From the NCBI RefSeq assembly GCF_052857255.1, contig NC_135500.1, forward strand, positions 45,076,772 through 45,140,771: DNA of 64,000 bases. Direction: 5' to 3'. The notes below the pieces were generated by a model. It saw only the letters and a list, made by a program, of their open reading frames with translations, was not told the origin of the DNA and ran no database searches. Position 1 is the stretch's first letter; each line of letters starts with the position of its first letter. This document shows positions 10,701-24,138 of this stretch, one piece after another. The DNA is from Amblyomma americanum (taxonomy: Eukaryota > Arthropoda > Arachnida > Ixodida > Ixodidae). Made by a program: the position numbers and the translations under genes.

Positions 10701-13127
10701 TTTTCGCGTATCACACGGACACTTGTAAAACCAATGTGTTCAGATTTAGCTCGTTTCTGTCTAAAACAGCTTGTTTCGTTGCATTAATCACGAATACATG
10801 CTTTTCGCACAGGTATGAAAGAAAAAGTTTTGAGGCCTATCACACGGGCACTTGCAAAACCGATGTTCAGAATTCCGTTTCGGTCTAAAACAGCTTGTCT
10901 CGTTTTAAGCAATACATGCTTTTCGCGAAGTTATGAGAGAAAAAGTTTTGACGCGTATCACAAGGACACTTGCAAAACCGATGTGTTTAGATTTAGCTCG
11001 TTTCGGTCTAAAACAGCTTATTTCGTTGTTTTAAGCACGAATACACGCTTTTCGCGAAGTTATGAGAGAAAAAGATTTGACGCGTATCACACGGACACTT
11101 GTAAAACCGATGTGGTCAGATCTAGCTCGTTTTGGTCTAAAACAGCTAGTTTCGTTGTATTAAGCACGAATACATGCTTTTCGCGAACTTATGAGAGAAA
11201 AAGTTTTGACGCGTATCACACAGACACTTCTAAAACCAATGTGTTCAAAATTAGCTCGTTTCGGTCTAAAACAGCTTGTTTCGTTGCTTTAAGAACGATT
11301 ACATGCTTTTCGCGCAGTTATGAGAGAAAAAGTTTTGACGCCTATCACACGGACACTTGTAAAACCGATGTGTTCAAATATAACTCGTCTCGGTCTAAAA
11401 CAGCTTCTTTCGTTGTATTAAGCACGAATACATGTTTTCGCGCAGTTATAAGAGAAAAAGTTTTGACACTTGTAAAACCGATCTGTTCAGATTTAGCTCG
11501 TCTCGGTCTAAAACAGCTTGTCTCGTCGTATTAAGCACGAATACATGCTTTTCGCGCAGTTCATAACTTCAGAAACAGTTTTCACGCGTATCACACGGAC
11601 ACTTGTAAAATCGAGATGTTCAGATCTTGCTCGTTTTGGTCTAAAACAGCTTGTTTCGTTGTATTAAGCACGAATACACGCTTTTCGCGAAGTTATGAGA
11701 GAAAAAGTTTTGACGCTTATCACACGGACACTTGTAAAACCGATGTGTTCAGATCTAGATCGTTTTGTCTAAACCAGCTTGCTTCGTTGTATTAAGCACG
11801 AATACATGCTTTTTGCGCAGTTATAAGAGAAAAAGTTTTGACGCGTATCACAGGGACACTTGTAAAACCGGTGTTCAGATTTAGCTCGTTTCGGTCTAAA
11901 ACAGCCTGTCTCGTTGTATTAAGCACGAATACATGCTTTTCGCGCAGTTATTAGGGAAAACATTTTCACACGTATCACACGGACACTTGTAAAATCGATG
12001 TGTTCAGATCTAGCTCGTTTTGGTCAAAACAACTTGTTTCGTTGTATTAGGCACGAATACTTGCTTTTCGCGCAGTTATGAGAGAAAATGTTTGACGCGT
12101 ATCACACGGGCACTTGTAAAACCGATGTGTTCAGATCTAGCTTGTTTTGGTATAAAACAGCTTGTTTCTTTGTATTAGGCACGAATACATGCTTTTCGCG
12201 CAGGTATGAAAGAAAACGTTTTGACGCCTATCACACAGACACTTGCAAAACCGATGTTTAGATCTAGCTCCTTTCGGAATAAAACAGCTTGTCTCGTTTT
12301 AAGCAAGAATACATGCTTTTCGCGAAGTTATGAGAGAAAAAATTTTGACGCGTATCACACGGACACTTGTAAAACCGATGTGGTCAAATATAGCTCGTTT
12401 TGGTATAAAACAGCTTGTTTCTTTGTATTAGCCACGAATACATGCTTTTCGCGCAGGTATGAAAGAAAAAGTTTTGAGGCCTATCACACGGGCACTTGCA
12501 AAACCGATGTTTAGAATTCCGTTTCGGTCTAAAACAGCTTGTCTCGTTTTAAGCAATACATGCTTTTCGCGAAGTTATGAGAGAAAAAGTTTTGACGCGT
12601 ATCACAAGGACACTTGCAAAACCGATGTGTTTAGATTTAGCTCGTTTCGGTTTAAAACAGCTTATTTCGTTGTTTTAAGCACGAATACACGCTTTTCGCG
12701 AAGTTATGAGAGAAAAAGATTTGACGCGTATCACACGGACACTTGTAAAACCGATGTGGTCAGATCTAGCTCGTTTTGGTCTAAAACAGCTAGTTTCGTT
12801 GTATTAAGCACGAATACATGCTTTTCGCGAACTTATGAGAGAAAAAGTTTTGACGCGTATCACACAGACACTTCTAAAACCAATGTGTTCAAAATTAGCT
12901 CGTTTCGGTCTAAAACAGCTTGTTTCGTTGCTTTAAGAACGATTACATGCTTTTCGCGCAGTTATGAGAGAAAAAGTTTTGACGCCTATCACACGGACAC
13001 TTGTAAAACCGATGTGTTCAAATATAACTCGTCTCGGTCTAAAACAGCTTCTTTCGTTGTATTAAGCACGAATACATGTTTTCGCGCAGTTATAAGAGAA
13101 AAAGTTTTGACACTTGTAAAACCGATC
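7799..13127 (+). repeat. 5329-bp block, copy 2
   Basis: Tandem copy of 2470-7798, in the same unit order with nearly identical sequence. One change at 10867 (gatgttcagaattc instead of gatgtttagaattc) removes an in-frame stop, which shows how arbitrary the open frames are. At the right end the match stops before 13207, where cataacttcag replaces cataactccag. Confidence 0.88.
10815..12458 (+). repeat. 1644-bp higher-order repeat, first of a tandem pair
   Basis: Same unit order as 5486-7129. It lies 1644 bp before a second copy, with matching positions 10815 and 12459, and 12206 and 13850. The EcoRI sites at 10870 and 12514 bracket it. Confidence 0.85.
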
Positions 13128-14102
13128 TGTTCAGATTTAGCTCGTCTCGGTCTAAAACAGCTTGTCTCGTCGTATTAAGCACGAATACATGCTTTTCGCG
13201 CAGTTCATAACTTCAGAAACAGTTTTCACGCGTATCACACGGAAACTTGTAAAATCGAGGTGTTCAGATCTTGCTCGTTTTGGTCTAAAACAGCTTGTTT
13301 CGTTGTATTAAGCACGAATACACGCTTTTCGCGAAGTTATGAGAGAAAAAGTTTTGACGCTTATCACACGGACACTTGTAAAACCGATGTGTTCAGATCT
13401 AGATCGTTTTGTCTAAACCAGCTTGCTTCGTTGTATTAAGCACGAATACATGCTTTTTGCGCAGTTATAAGAGAAAAAGTTTTGACGCGTATCACAGGGA
13501 CACTTGTAAAACCGGTGTTCAGATTTAGCTCGTTTCGGTCTAAAACAGCCTGTCTCGTTGTATTAAGCACGAATACATGCTTTTCGCGCAGTTATTAGGG
13601 AAAACATTTTCACACGTATCACACGGACACTTGTAAAATCGATGTGTTCAGATCTAGCTCGTTTTGGTCAAAACAACTTGTTTCGTTGTATTAGGCACGA
13701 ATACTTGCTTTTCGCGCAGTTATGAGAGAAAATGTTTGACGCGTATCACACGGGCACTTGTAAAACCGATGTGTTCAGATCTAGCTTGTTTTGGTATAAA
13801 ACAGCTTGTTTCTTTGTATTAGGCACGAATACATGCTTTTCGCGCAGGTATGAAAGAAAACGTTTTGACGCCTATCACACAGACACTTGCAAAACCGATG
13901 TTTAGATCTAGCTCCTTTCGGAATAAAACAGCTTGTCTCGTTTTAAGCAAGAATACATGCTTTTCGCGAAGTTATGAGAGAAAAAATTTTGACGCGTATC
14001 ACACGGACACTTGTAAAACCGATGTGGTCAAATATAGCTCGTTTTGGTATAAAACAGCTTGTTTCTTTGTATTAGCGACGAATACATGCTTTTCGCGCAG
14101 GT
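12459..14102 (+). repeat. 1644-bp higher-order repeat, second of a tandem pair
   Basis: Continues the 1644-bp periodicity across the end of the second 5329-bp block. At 14103 the pattern changes: instead of passing straight to the EcoRI unit it runs into the 764-bp module, so the next period is 2408 bp. One change at about 13243 (cggaaacttg) is private to this copy. Confidence 0.83.
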
Positions 14103-15586
14103 ATGAAAGAAAAAGTTTTGACGCCTATCACACGGACACTTGCAAAACCGATGTTTAGATCTAGCTCGTTTCGGTATAAAACAGCTTGTCTCGTTTTAAG
14201 CAAGAATAAATGCTTTTCGCGAAGTTATGAGAGAAAAAATTTTGACGCGTATCACGCGGACACTTGTAAAACCGATGTGTTCATATCTAGCTCGTTTTGG
14301 TCTAAAACAGCTTGTTTCGTTGTATTAAGCACGAATACATGCTTTTCGCGAACTTATGAGAGAATAAGTTTTGACGCGTATCACCCGGACACTTGTAAAA
14401 CCGATGTGTTCAGATCTAGCTCGTTTTGGTATAAAACAGCTTGTTTCTTTGTATTAGCCACGAATACATGCTTTTCGCGCAGGTATGAAAGAAAAAGTTT
14501 TGACGCCTATCACACGGACACTTGCAAAACCGATGTTTAGATCTAGCTCGTTTCGGTATAAAACAGCTTGTCTCGTTTTAAGCAAGAATACATGCTTTTC
14601 GCGAAGTTATGAGAGAAAAAATTTTGACGCGTATCACACGGACACTTGTAAAACCGATGTGTTCAGATTTAGCTCATTTCGGTCTAAAACAGCTTGTCTC
14701 ATTGTATTAAGCACGAATACATGCTTTTCGCGCAGTTATGAGAGAAAAAGTTTTTTCGCGTATCACACGGACACTTGTAACACCAATGTGTTCAGATTTA
14801 GCTCGTTTCTGTCTAAAACAGCTTGTTTCGTTGCATTAATCACGAATACATGCTTTTCGCGCAGGTATGAAAGAAAAAGTTTTGAGGCCTATCACACGGG
14901 CACTTGCAAAACCGATGTTTAGAATTCCGTTTCGGTCTAAAACAGCTTGTCTCGTTTTAAGCAATACATGCTTTTCGCGAAGTTATGTGAGAAAAAGTTT
15001 TGACGCGTATCACAAGGACACTTGCAAAACCGTTGTGTTTAGATTTAGCTCGTTTCGGTCTAAAACAGCTTATTTCGTTGTTTTAAGCACGAATACACGC
15101 TTTTCGCGAAGTTATGAGAGAAAAAGATTTGACGCGTATCACACGGACACTTGTAAAACCGATGTGGTCAGATCTAGCTCGTTTTGGTCTAAAACAGCTA
15201 GTTTCGTTGTATTAAGCACGAATACATGCTTTTCGCGAACTTATGAGAGAAAAAGTTTTGACGCGTATCACACAGACACTTCTAAAACCAATGTGTTCAA
15301 AATTAGCTCGTTTCGGTCTAAAACAGCTTGTTTCGTTGCTTTAAGAACGATTACATGCTTTTCGCGCAGTTATGAGAGAAAACGTTTTGACGCCTATCAC
15401 ACGGACACTTGTAAAACCGATGTGTTCAAATATAACTCGTCTCGGTCTAAAACAGCTTGTTTCGTTGTATTAAGCACGAATACATGTTTTCGCGCAGTTA
15501 TAAGAGAAAAAGTTTTGACACTTGTAAAACCGATCTGTTCAGATTTAGCTCGTCTCGGTCTAAAACAGCTTGTCTCTTCGTATTAA
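13179..15586 (+). repeat. 2408-bp higher-order repeat (full-length form)
   Basis: From one short unit to the next, 2408 bp and about 19 units. This is the 1644-bp HOR plus the 764-bp module at 14103-14866. The same 2408-bp spacing links 4469 with 6877 and 9798 with 12206, so the long form looks ancestral and the 1644-bp form a deletion product. Private bases: 14211 (aataaatgc), 14364 (gagaataag) and 14989 (tatgtgag). Confidence 0.8.
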
Positions 15587-16253
15587 GCACGAATACATGC
15601 TTTTCGTGCAGTTCATAACTTCAGAAACAGTTTTCACGCGTATCACACGGACACTTGTAAAATCGAGGTGTTCAGATCTTGCTCGTTTTGGTCTAAAACA
15701 GCTTGTTTCGTTGTATTAAGCACGAATACACGCTTTTCGCGAAGTTATGAGAGAAAAAGTTTTGACGCTTATCACACGGACACTTGTAAAACCGATGTGT
15801 TCAGATCTAGATCGTTTTGTCTAAAACAGCTTGCTTCGTTGTATTAAGCACGAATACATGCTTTTTGCGCAGTTATAAGAGAAAAAGTTTTGACGCGTAT
15901 CACAGGGACACTTGTAAAACCGGTGTTCAGATTTAGCTCGTTTCGGTCTAAAACAGCCTGTCTCGTTGTATTAAGCACGAATACATGCTTTTCGCGCAGT
16001 TATTAGGGAAAACATTTTCACGCGTATCACACGGACACTTGTAAAATCGATGTGTTCAGATCTAGCTCGTTTTGGTCAAAACAGCTTGTTTCGTTGTATT
16101 AGGCACGAATACATGCTTTTCGCGCAGTTATGAGAGAAAAGGTTTTGACGCGTATCACACGGACACTTGTAAAACCGATGTGTTCAGATCTAGCTCGTTT
16201 TGGCCTAAAACAGCTTGTTTCGTTGTATTAAGCACGAATACATGCTTTTCGCA
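15587..16253 (+). repeat. Linking segment before the 13.9-kb block
   Basis: Five units in the order cataac, ctagatcgttttgtc, accggtgttcag, tattagggaaaac and ggtcaaaacagc. The same run is found at 17753-18240, 19023-19510, 23472-23960, 25000-25490, 29449-29937 and 48728-49222. It follows most short units in the middle of the window. Confidence 0.85.
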
Positions 16254-18162
16254 AACTTATGAGAGAAAAAGTTTTGACGCGTATCACACGGACACTTGTA
16301 AATCCGATGGGTTCAGATCTAGCTCGCTTTGGTCTAAAACAGCTTGTTTCGTTGTATTAGGCACTAGTACATGCTTTTCGCGCAGTTATGAGAGAAAAAG
16401 TTTTGAGGCCTATCACACGGACACTTGCAAAAAGCGATGTGTTCAGATCTAGCTCGTTTCGGTCTAAAACAGCTTGTCTCGTTGTATTAAGCACGAATAC
16501 ATGCTTTTCGCGCAGTTATCAGAGACAAAGTTTTGACGCGTATCACACGGACACTTGTAAATCCGATGGGTTCAGATCTAGCTCACTTTGGTCTAAAACA
16601 GCTTGTTTCGTTGTATTAAGCACGAATACATGCTTTTCGCGAACTTATGAGAGAAAAAGTTTTGACGCGTATCACACAGACACTTCTAAAACCAATGTGT
16701 TCAAAATTAGCTCGTTTCGGTCTAAAACAGCTTGTTTCGTTGCTTTTAGAACGATTACATGCTTTTCGCGCAGTTATGAGAGAAAAAGATTTGACGCCTA
16801 TCACACGGACACTTGTAAAACCGATGTGTTCAAATATAACTCGTCTCGGTCTAAAACAGCTTGTTTCGTTGTATTAAGCACGAATACATGTTTTCGCGCA
16901 GTTATAAGAGAAAAAGTTTTGACACTTGTAAAACCGATATGTTCAGATTTAGCTCGTCTCGGTCTAAAACAGCTTGTCTCGTCGTATTAAGCACGAATAC
17001 ATGCTTTTCGCGCAGTTCATAACTTCAGAAACAGTTTTCACGCGTATCACACGGACACTTGTAAAATCGAGGTGTTCAGATCTTGCTCGTTTTGGTCTAA
17101 AACAGCTTGTTTCGTTGTATTAGGCACGAATACACGCTTTTCGCGAAGTTATGAGAGAAAAAGTTTTGACGCGTATCACAAGGACACTTGCAAAACCGAT
17201 GTGTTTAGATTTAGCTCGTTTCGGTCTAAAACAGCTTATTTCGTTGCTTTAGGCACGAATACACGCTTTTCGCGAAGTTATGAGAGAAAAAGATTTGACG
17301 CGTATCACACGGACACTTGTAAAACCGATGTGGTCAGATCTAGCTCGTTTTGGTCTAAAACAGCTAGTTTCGTTGTATTAAGCACGAATACATGCTTTTC
17401 GCGAACTTATGAGAGAAAAAGTTTTGACGCGTATCACACAGACACTTCTAAAACCAATGTGTTCAAAATTAGCTCGTTTCGGTCTAAAACAGCTTGTTTC
17501 GTTGCTTTAAGAACGATTACATGCTTTTCGCGCAGTTATGAGAGAAAAAGTTTTGACGCCTATCACACGGACACTTGTAAAACCGATGTGTTCAAATATA
17601 ACTCGTCTCGGTCTAAAACACCTTGTTTCGTTGTATTAAGCACGAATACATGTTTTCGCGCAGTTATAAGAGAAAAAGTTTTGACACTTGTAAAACCGAT
17701 CTGTTCAGATTTAGCTCGTCTCGGTCTAAAACAGCTTGTCTCTTCGTATTAAGCACGAATACAAGCTTTTCGCGCAGTTCATAACTTCAGAAACAGTTTT
17801 CACGCGTATCACACGGACACTTGTAAAATCGAGGTGTTCAGATCTTGCTCGTTTTGGTCTAAAACAGCTTGTTTCGTTGTATTAAGCACGAATACACGCT
17901 TTTCGCGAAGTTATGAGAGAAAAAGTTTTGACGCTTATCACACGGACACTTGTAAAACCGATGTGTTCAGATCTAGATCGTTTTGTCTAAAACAGCTTGC
18001 TTCGTTGTATTAAGCACGAATACATGCTTTTTGCGCAGTTATAAGAGAAAAAGTTTTGACGCGTATCACAGGGACACTTGTAAAACCGGTGTTCAGATTT
18101 AGCTCGTTTCGGTCTAAAACAGCCTGTCTCGTTGTATTAAGCACGAATACATGCTTTTCGCG

Positions 18163-21100
18163 CAGTTATTAGGGAAAACATTTTCACGCGTATCACACGG
18201 ACACTTGTAAAATCGATGTGTTCAGATCTAGCTCGTTTTGGTCAAAACAGCTTGTTTCGTTGTATTAGGCACGAATACATGCTTTTCGCGCAGTTATGAG
18301 AGAAAAGGTTTTGACGCGTATCACACGGACACTTGTAAAACCGATGAGTTCAGGTTTCGCTCGTTTCGGTCTAAAACAGCTTGTCTCGTATTAAACACGA
18401 ATACATGCTTTTCGCGCAGTTATGAGAGAAAAAGTTTTGACGCGTATCACACGGACACTTGTAAAACCGATCCGTTCAGATTTAGCTCGTTTTGGTCTAA
18501 AACAGCTTGTTTCGTTGTATTAAGCACGAATACATGCTTTTCGCGCACGTATGAAAAAAAAGTTTTGACGCATATCACACGGACACTTGTAAAACCGATG
18601 TGTTCAGATCTAGCTCGTTTTGGCCTAAAACAGCTTGTTTCGTTGTATTAAGCACGAATACATGCTTTTCGCGAACTTATGAGAGAAAAAGTTTTGACGC
18701 GTATCACACAGACACTTCTAAAACCAATGTGTTCAAAATTAGCTCGTTTCGGTCTAAAACAGCTTGTTTCGTTGCTTTAAGAACGATTACATGCTTTTCG
18801 CGCAGTTATGAGAGAAAACGTTTTGACGCCTATCACACGGACACTTGTAAAACCGATGTGTTCAAATATAACTCGTCTCGGGCTAAAACAGCTTGTTTCG
18901 TTGTATTAAGCACGAATACATGTTTTCGCGCAGTTATAAGAGAAAAAGTTTTGACACTTGTAAAACCGATCTGTTCAGATTTAGCTCGTCTCGGTCTAAA
19001 ACAGCTTGTCTCTTCGTATTAAGCACGAATACATGCTTTTCGTGCAGTTCATAACTTCAGAAACAGTTTTCACGCGTATCACACGGACACTTGTAAAATC
19101 GAGGTGTTCAGATCTTGCTCGTTTTGGTCTAAAACAGCTTGTTTCGTTGTATTAAGCACGAATACACGCTTTTCGCGAAGTTATGAGAGAAAAAGTTTTG
19201 ACGCTTATCACACGGACACTTGTAAAACCGATGTGTTCAGATCTAGATCGTTTTGTCTAAAACAGCTTGCTTCGTTGTATTAAGCACGAATACATGCTTT
19301 TTGCGCAGTTATAAGAGAAAAAGTTTTGACGCGTATCACAGGGACACTTGTAAAACCGGTGTTCAGATTTAGCTCGTTTCGGTCTAAAACAGCCTGTCTC
19401 GTTGTATTAGGCACGAATACATGCTTTTCGCGCAGTTATTAGGGAAAACATTTTCACGCGTATCACACGGACACTTGTAAAATCGATGTGTTCAGATCTA
19501 GCTCGTTTTGGTCAAAACAGCTTGTTTCGTTGTATTAGGCACGAATACATGCTTTTCGCGCAGTTATGAGAGAAAAGGTTTTGACGCGTATCACACGGAC
19601 ACTTGTAAAACCGATGAGTTCAGGTTTAGCTCGTTTCGGTCTAAAACAGCTTGTCTCGTTGTATTAAACACGAATACATGCTTTTCGCGCAGTTGTGAGA
19701 GAAAAAGTTTTGACGCGTATCACACGGACACTTGTAAAACCGATCCGTTCAGATTTAGCTCGTTTCGGTCTAAAACAGCTTGTTTCGTTGTATTAAGCAC
19801 GAATACATGCTTTTCGCGCACGTATGAAAGAAAAAGTTTTGACGCATATCACACGGACACTTGTAAAACCGATGTGTTCAGATCTAGCTCGTTTTGGCCT
19901 AAAACAGCTTGTTTCGTTGTATTAAGCACGAATACATGCTTTTCGCAAACTTATGAGAGAAAAAGTTTTGACGCGTATCACACGGACACTTGTAAATCCG
20001 ATGGGTTCAGATCTAGCTCGCTTTGGTCTAAAACAGCTTGTTTCGTTGTATTAAGCACTAGTACATGCTTTTCGTGCAGTTATGAGAGAAAAAGTTTTGA
20101 GGCCTATCACACGGACACTTGCAAAAAGCGATGTGTTCAGATCTAGCTCGTTTCGGTCTAAAACAGCTTGTCTCGTTGTATTAGGCACGAATACATGCTT
20201 TTCGCGCAGTTATCAGAGACAAAGTTTTGACGCGTATCACACGGACACTTGTAAATCCGATGGGTTCAGATCTAGCTCACTTTGGTCTAAAACAGCTTGT
20301 TTCGTTGTATTAAGCACGAATACATGCTTTTCGCGAACTTATGAGAGAAAAAGTTTTGACGCGTATCACACAGACACTTCTAAAACCAATGTGTTCAAAA
20401 TTAGCTCGTTTCGGTCTAAAACAGCTTGTTTCGTTGCTTTAAGAACGATTACATGCTTTTCGCGCAGTTATGAGAGAAAAAGTTTTGACGCCTATCACAC
20501 GGACACTTGTAAAACCGATGTGTTCAAATATAACTCGTCTCGGTCTAAAACAGCTTGTTTCGTTGTATTAAGCACGAATACATGTTTTCGCGCAGTTATA
20601 AGAGAAAAAGTTTTGACACTTGTAAAACCGATATGTTCAGATTTAGCTCGTCTCGGTCTAAAACAGCTTGTCTCGTCGTATTAAGCACGAATACATGCTT
20701 TTCGCGCAGTTCATAACTTCAGAAACAGTTTTCACGCGTATCACACGGACACTTGTAAAATCGAGGTGTTCAGATCTTGCTCGTTTTGGTCTAAAACAGC
20801 TTGTTTCGTTGTATTAGGCACGAATACACGCTTTTCGCGAAGTTATGAGAGAAAAAGTTTTGACGCGTATCACAAGGACACTTGCAAAACCGATGCGTTT
20901 AGATTTAGCTCGTTTCGGTCTAAAACAGCTTATTTCGTTGTTTTAAGCACGAATACACGCTTTTCGCGAAGTTATGAGAGACAAAGTTTTGACGCGTATC
21001 ACACGGACACTTGTAAATCCGATGGGTTCAGATCTAGCTCACTTTGGTCTAAAACAGCTTGTTTCGTTGTATTAAGCACGAATACATGCTTTTCGCGAAC

Positions 21101-24100
21101 TTATGAGAGAAAAAGTTTTGACGCGTATCACACAGACACTTCTAAAACCAATGTGTTCAAAATTAGCTCGTTTCGGTCTAAAACAGCTTGTTTCGTTGCT
21201 TTAAGAACGATAACATGCTTTTCGCGCAGTTATGAGAGAAAAAGTTTTGACGCCTATCCCACGGACACTTGTAAAACCGATGTGTTCAAATATAACTCGT
21301 CTCGGTCTAAAACAGCTTGTTTCGTTGTATTAAGCACGAATACATGTTTTCGCGCAGTTATAAGAGAAAAAGTTTTGACACTTGTAAAACCGATATGTTC
21401 AGATTTAGCTCGTCTCGGTCTAAAACAGCTTGTCTCGTCGTATTAAGCACGAATACATGCTTTTCGCGCAGTTCATAACTTCAGAAACAGTTTTCACGCG
21501 TATCACACGAACACTTGTAAAATTGAGGTGTTCAGATCTTGCTCGTTTTGGTCTAAAACAGCTTGTTTCTTTGTATTAGGCACGAATACACGCTTTTCGC
21601 GAAGTTATGAGAGAAAAAGTTTTGACGCTTATCACACGGACACTTGTAAAACCGATGTGTTCAGATCTAGATCGTTTTGTCTAAAACAGCTTGCTTCGTT
21701 GTATTAAGCACGAATACATGCTTTTTGCGCAGTTATAAGAGAAAAAGTTTTGACGCGTACCAATGGGACACTTGTAAAACCGGTGTTCAGATTTAGCTCG
21801 TTTCGGTCTAAAAGCCTGTCTTGTAGTATTAAGCACGCATACATGCTTTTCGCGCAGTTATTAGGGAAAACATTTTCACGCGTATCACACGGACACTTGT
21901 AAAATCGATGTGTTCAGATCAAGCTCGTTTTGGTCAAAAACAGCTTGTTTCGTTGTATTAGGCACGAATACATGCTTTTCGCGCAGTTATGAGAGAAAAC
22001 GTTTGACGCGTATCACACGGGCACTTGTAAAACCGATGTGTTCAGATCTAGCTTGTTTTGGTATAAAACAGCTTGTTTCTTTGTATTAGGCACGAATACA
22101 TGCTTTTCGCGCAGGTATGAAAGAAAACGTTTTGACGCCTATCACACAGACACTTGCAAAACCGATGTTTAGATCTAGCTCCTTTCTTTATAAAACAGCT
22201 TGTCTCGTTTTAAGCAAGAATACATGCTTTTCGCGAAGTTATGAGAGAAAAAATTTTGACGCGTATCACGCGGACACTTGTAAAACCGATGTGTTCATAT
22301 CTAGCTCGTTTTGGTCTAAAACAGCTTGTTTCGTTGTATTAAGCACGAATACATGCTTTTCGCGAACTTATGAGAGAAAAAGTTTTGACGCGTATCACCC
22401 GGACACTTGTAAAACCGATGTGTTCAGATCTAGCTCGTTTTGGTATAAAACAGCTTGTTTCTTTGTATTAGCCACGAATACATGCTTTTCGCGCAGGTAT
22501 GAAAGAAAAAGTTTTGACGCCTATCACACGGACACTTGCAAAACCGATGTTTAGATCTAGCTCGTTTCGGTATAAAACAGCTTGTCTCGTTTTAAGCAAG
22601 AATAAATGCTTTTCGCGCAGTTATGAGAGAAAAAGTTTTTTCGCGTATCACACGGACACTTGTAAAACCAATGTGTTCAGATTTAGCTCGTTTCTGTCTA
22701 AAACAGCTTGTTTCGTTGCATTAATCACGAATACATGCTTTTCGCGCAGGTATGAAAGAAAAAGTTTTGAGGCCTATCACACGGGCACTTGCAAAACCGA
22801 TGTTTAGAATTCCGTTTCGGTCTAAAACAGCTTGTCTCGTTTTAGGCAATACATGCTTTTCGCGAAGTTCTGAGAGAAAAAGTTTTGACGCGTATCACAA
22901 GGACACTTGCAAAACCGATGTGTTTAGATTTAGCTCGTTTCGGTCTAAAACAGCTTATTTCGTTGTTTTAAGCACGAATACACGCTTTTCGCGAAGTTAT
23001 GAGAGAAAAAGATTTGACGCGTATCACACGGACACTTGTAAAACCGATGTGGTCAGATCTAGCTCGTTTTGGTCTAAAACAGCTAGTTTCGTTGTATTAA
23101 GCACGAATACATGCTTTTCGCGAACTTATGAGAGAAAAAGTTTTGACGCGTATCACACAGACACTTCTAAAACCAATGTGTTCAAAATTAGCTCGTTTCG
23201 GTCTAAAACAGCTTGTTTCGTTGCTTTAAGAACGATTACATGCTTTTCGCGCAGTTATGAGAGAAAACGTTTTGACGCCTATCACACGGACACTTGTAAA
23301 ACCGATGTGTTCAAATATAACTCGTCTCGGTCTAAAACAGCTTGTTTCGTTGTATTAAGCACGAATACATGTTTTCGCGCAGTTATAAGAGAAAAAGTTT
23401 TGACACTTGTAAAACCGATCTGTTCAGATTTAGCTCGTCTCGGTCTAAAACAGCTTGTCTCTTCGTATTAAGCACGAATACATGCTTTTCGTGCAGTTCA
23501 TAACTTCAGAAACAGTTTTCACGCGTATCACACGGACACTTGTAAAATCGAGGTGTTCAGATCTTGCTCGTTTTGGTCTAAAACAGCTTGTTTCGTTGTA
23601 TTAAGCACGAATACACGCTTTTCGCGAAGTTATGAGAGAAAAAGTTTTGACGCTTATCACACGGACACTTGTAAAACCGATGTGTTCAGATCTAGATCGT
23701 TTTGTCTAAAACAGCTTGCTTCGTTGTATTAAGCACGAATACATGCTTTTTGCGCAGTTATAAGAGAAAAAGTTTTGACGCGTATCACAGGAACACTTGT
23801 AAAACCGGTGTTCAGATTTAGCTCGTTTCGGTCTAAAACAGCCTGTCTCGTTGTATTAAGCACGAATACATGCTTTTCGCGCAGTTATTAGGGAAAACAT
23901 TTTCACGCGTATCACACGGACACTTGTAAAATCGATGTGTTCAGATCTAGCTCGTTTTGGTCAAAACAGCTTGTTTCGTTGTATTAGGCACGAATACATG
24001 CTTTTCGCGCAGTTATGAGAGAAAAGGTTTTGACGCGTATCACACGGACACTTGTAAAACCGATGTGTTCAGATCTAGCTCGTTTTGGCCTAAAACAGCT

Positions 24101-24138
24101 TGTTTCGTTGTATTAAGCACGAATACATGCTTTTCGCG
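18163..24138 (+). repeat. 5976-bp block, copy 1
   Basis: About 46 units, made of HOR spacings 1662, 762, 2025 and 1528 bp between short units. It recurs immediately downstream. The junction lies within 24106-24138, inside the shared stretch cgttgtattaagcacgaata plus catgcttttcgcg. It is one base shorter than copy 2 because of an A-run near 18551 (8 A, against 9 at 24530). Other differences seen: 18881 (cgggcta against cggtcta), 22187 (cctttcttta against cctttcggta) and 20370/20384 (agacac and aaaccaat against aggcac and aaactaat). Confidence 0.88.
20685..21446 (+). repeat. 762-bp six-unit HOR (representative)
   Basis: Two short units are only 762 bp apart here; the same spacing occurs at 16991-17752, 26662-27423 and 30853-31614. 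The unit order is cataac, acacgcttttcgcgaag, gatttgacgcg or cagacaaag, cgaacttatg, caaaattagc and the short unit. An expanded 891-bp form (one extra unit) is at 40684-41574. Confidence 0.85.

Noticed and set aside
2470..13127. Assembly artefact as the sole explanation of the near-identical blocks.
   Set aside because: Copies carry several private substitutions and the block ends do not coincide with one another, which argues for real copies; but only read depth and spanning reads can settle it.
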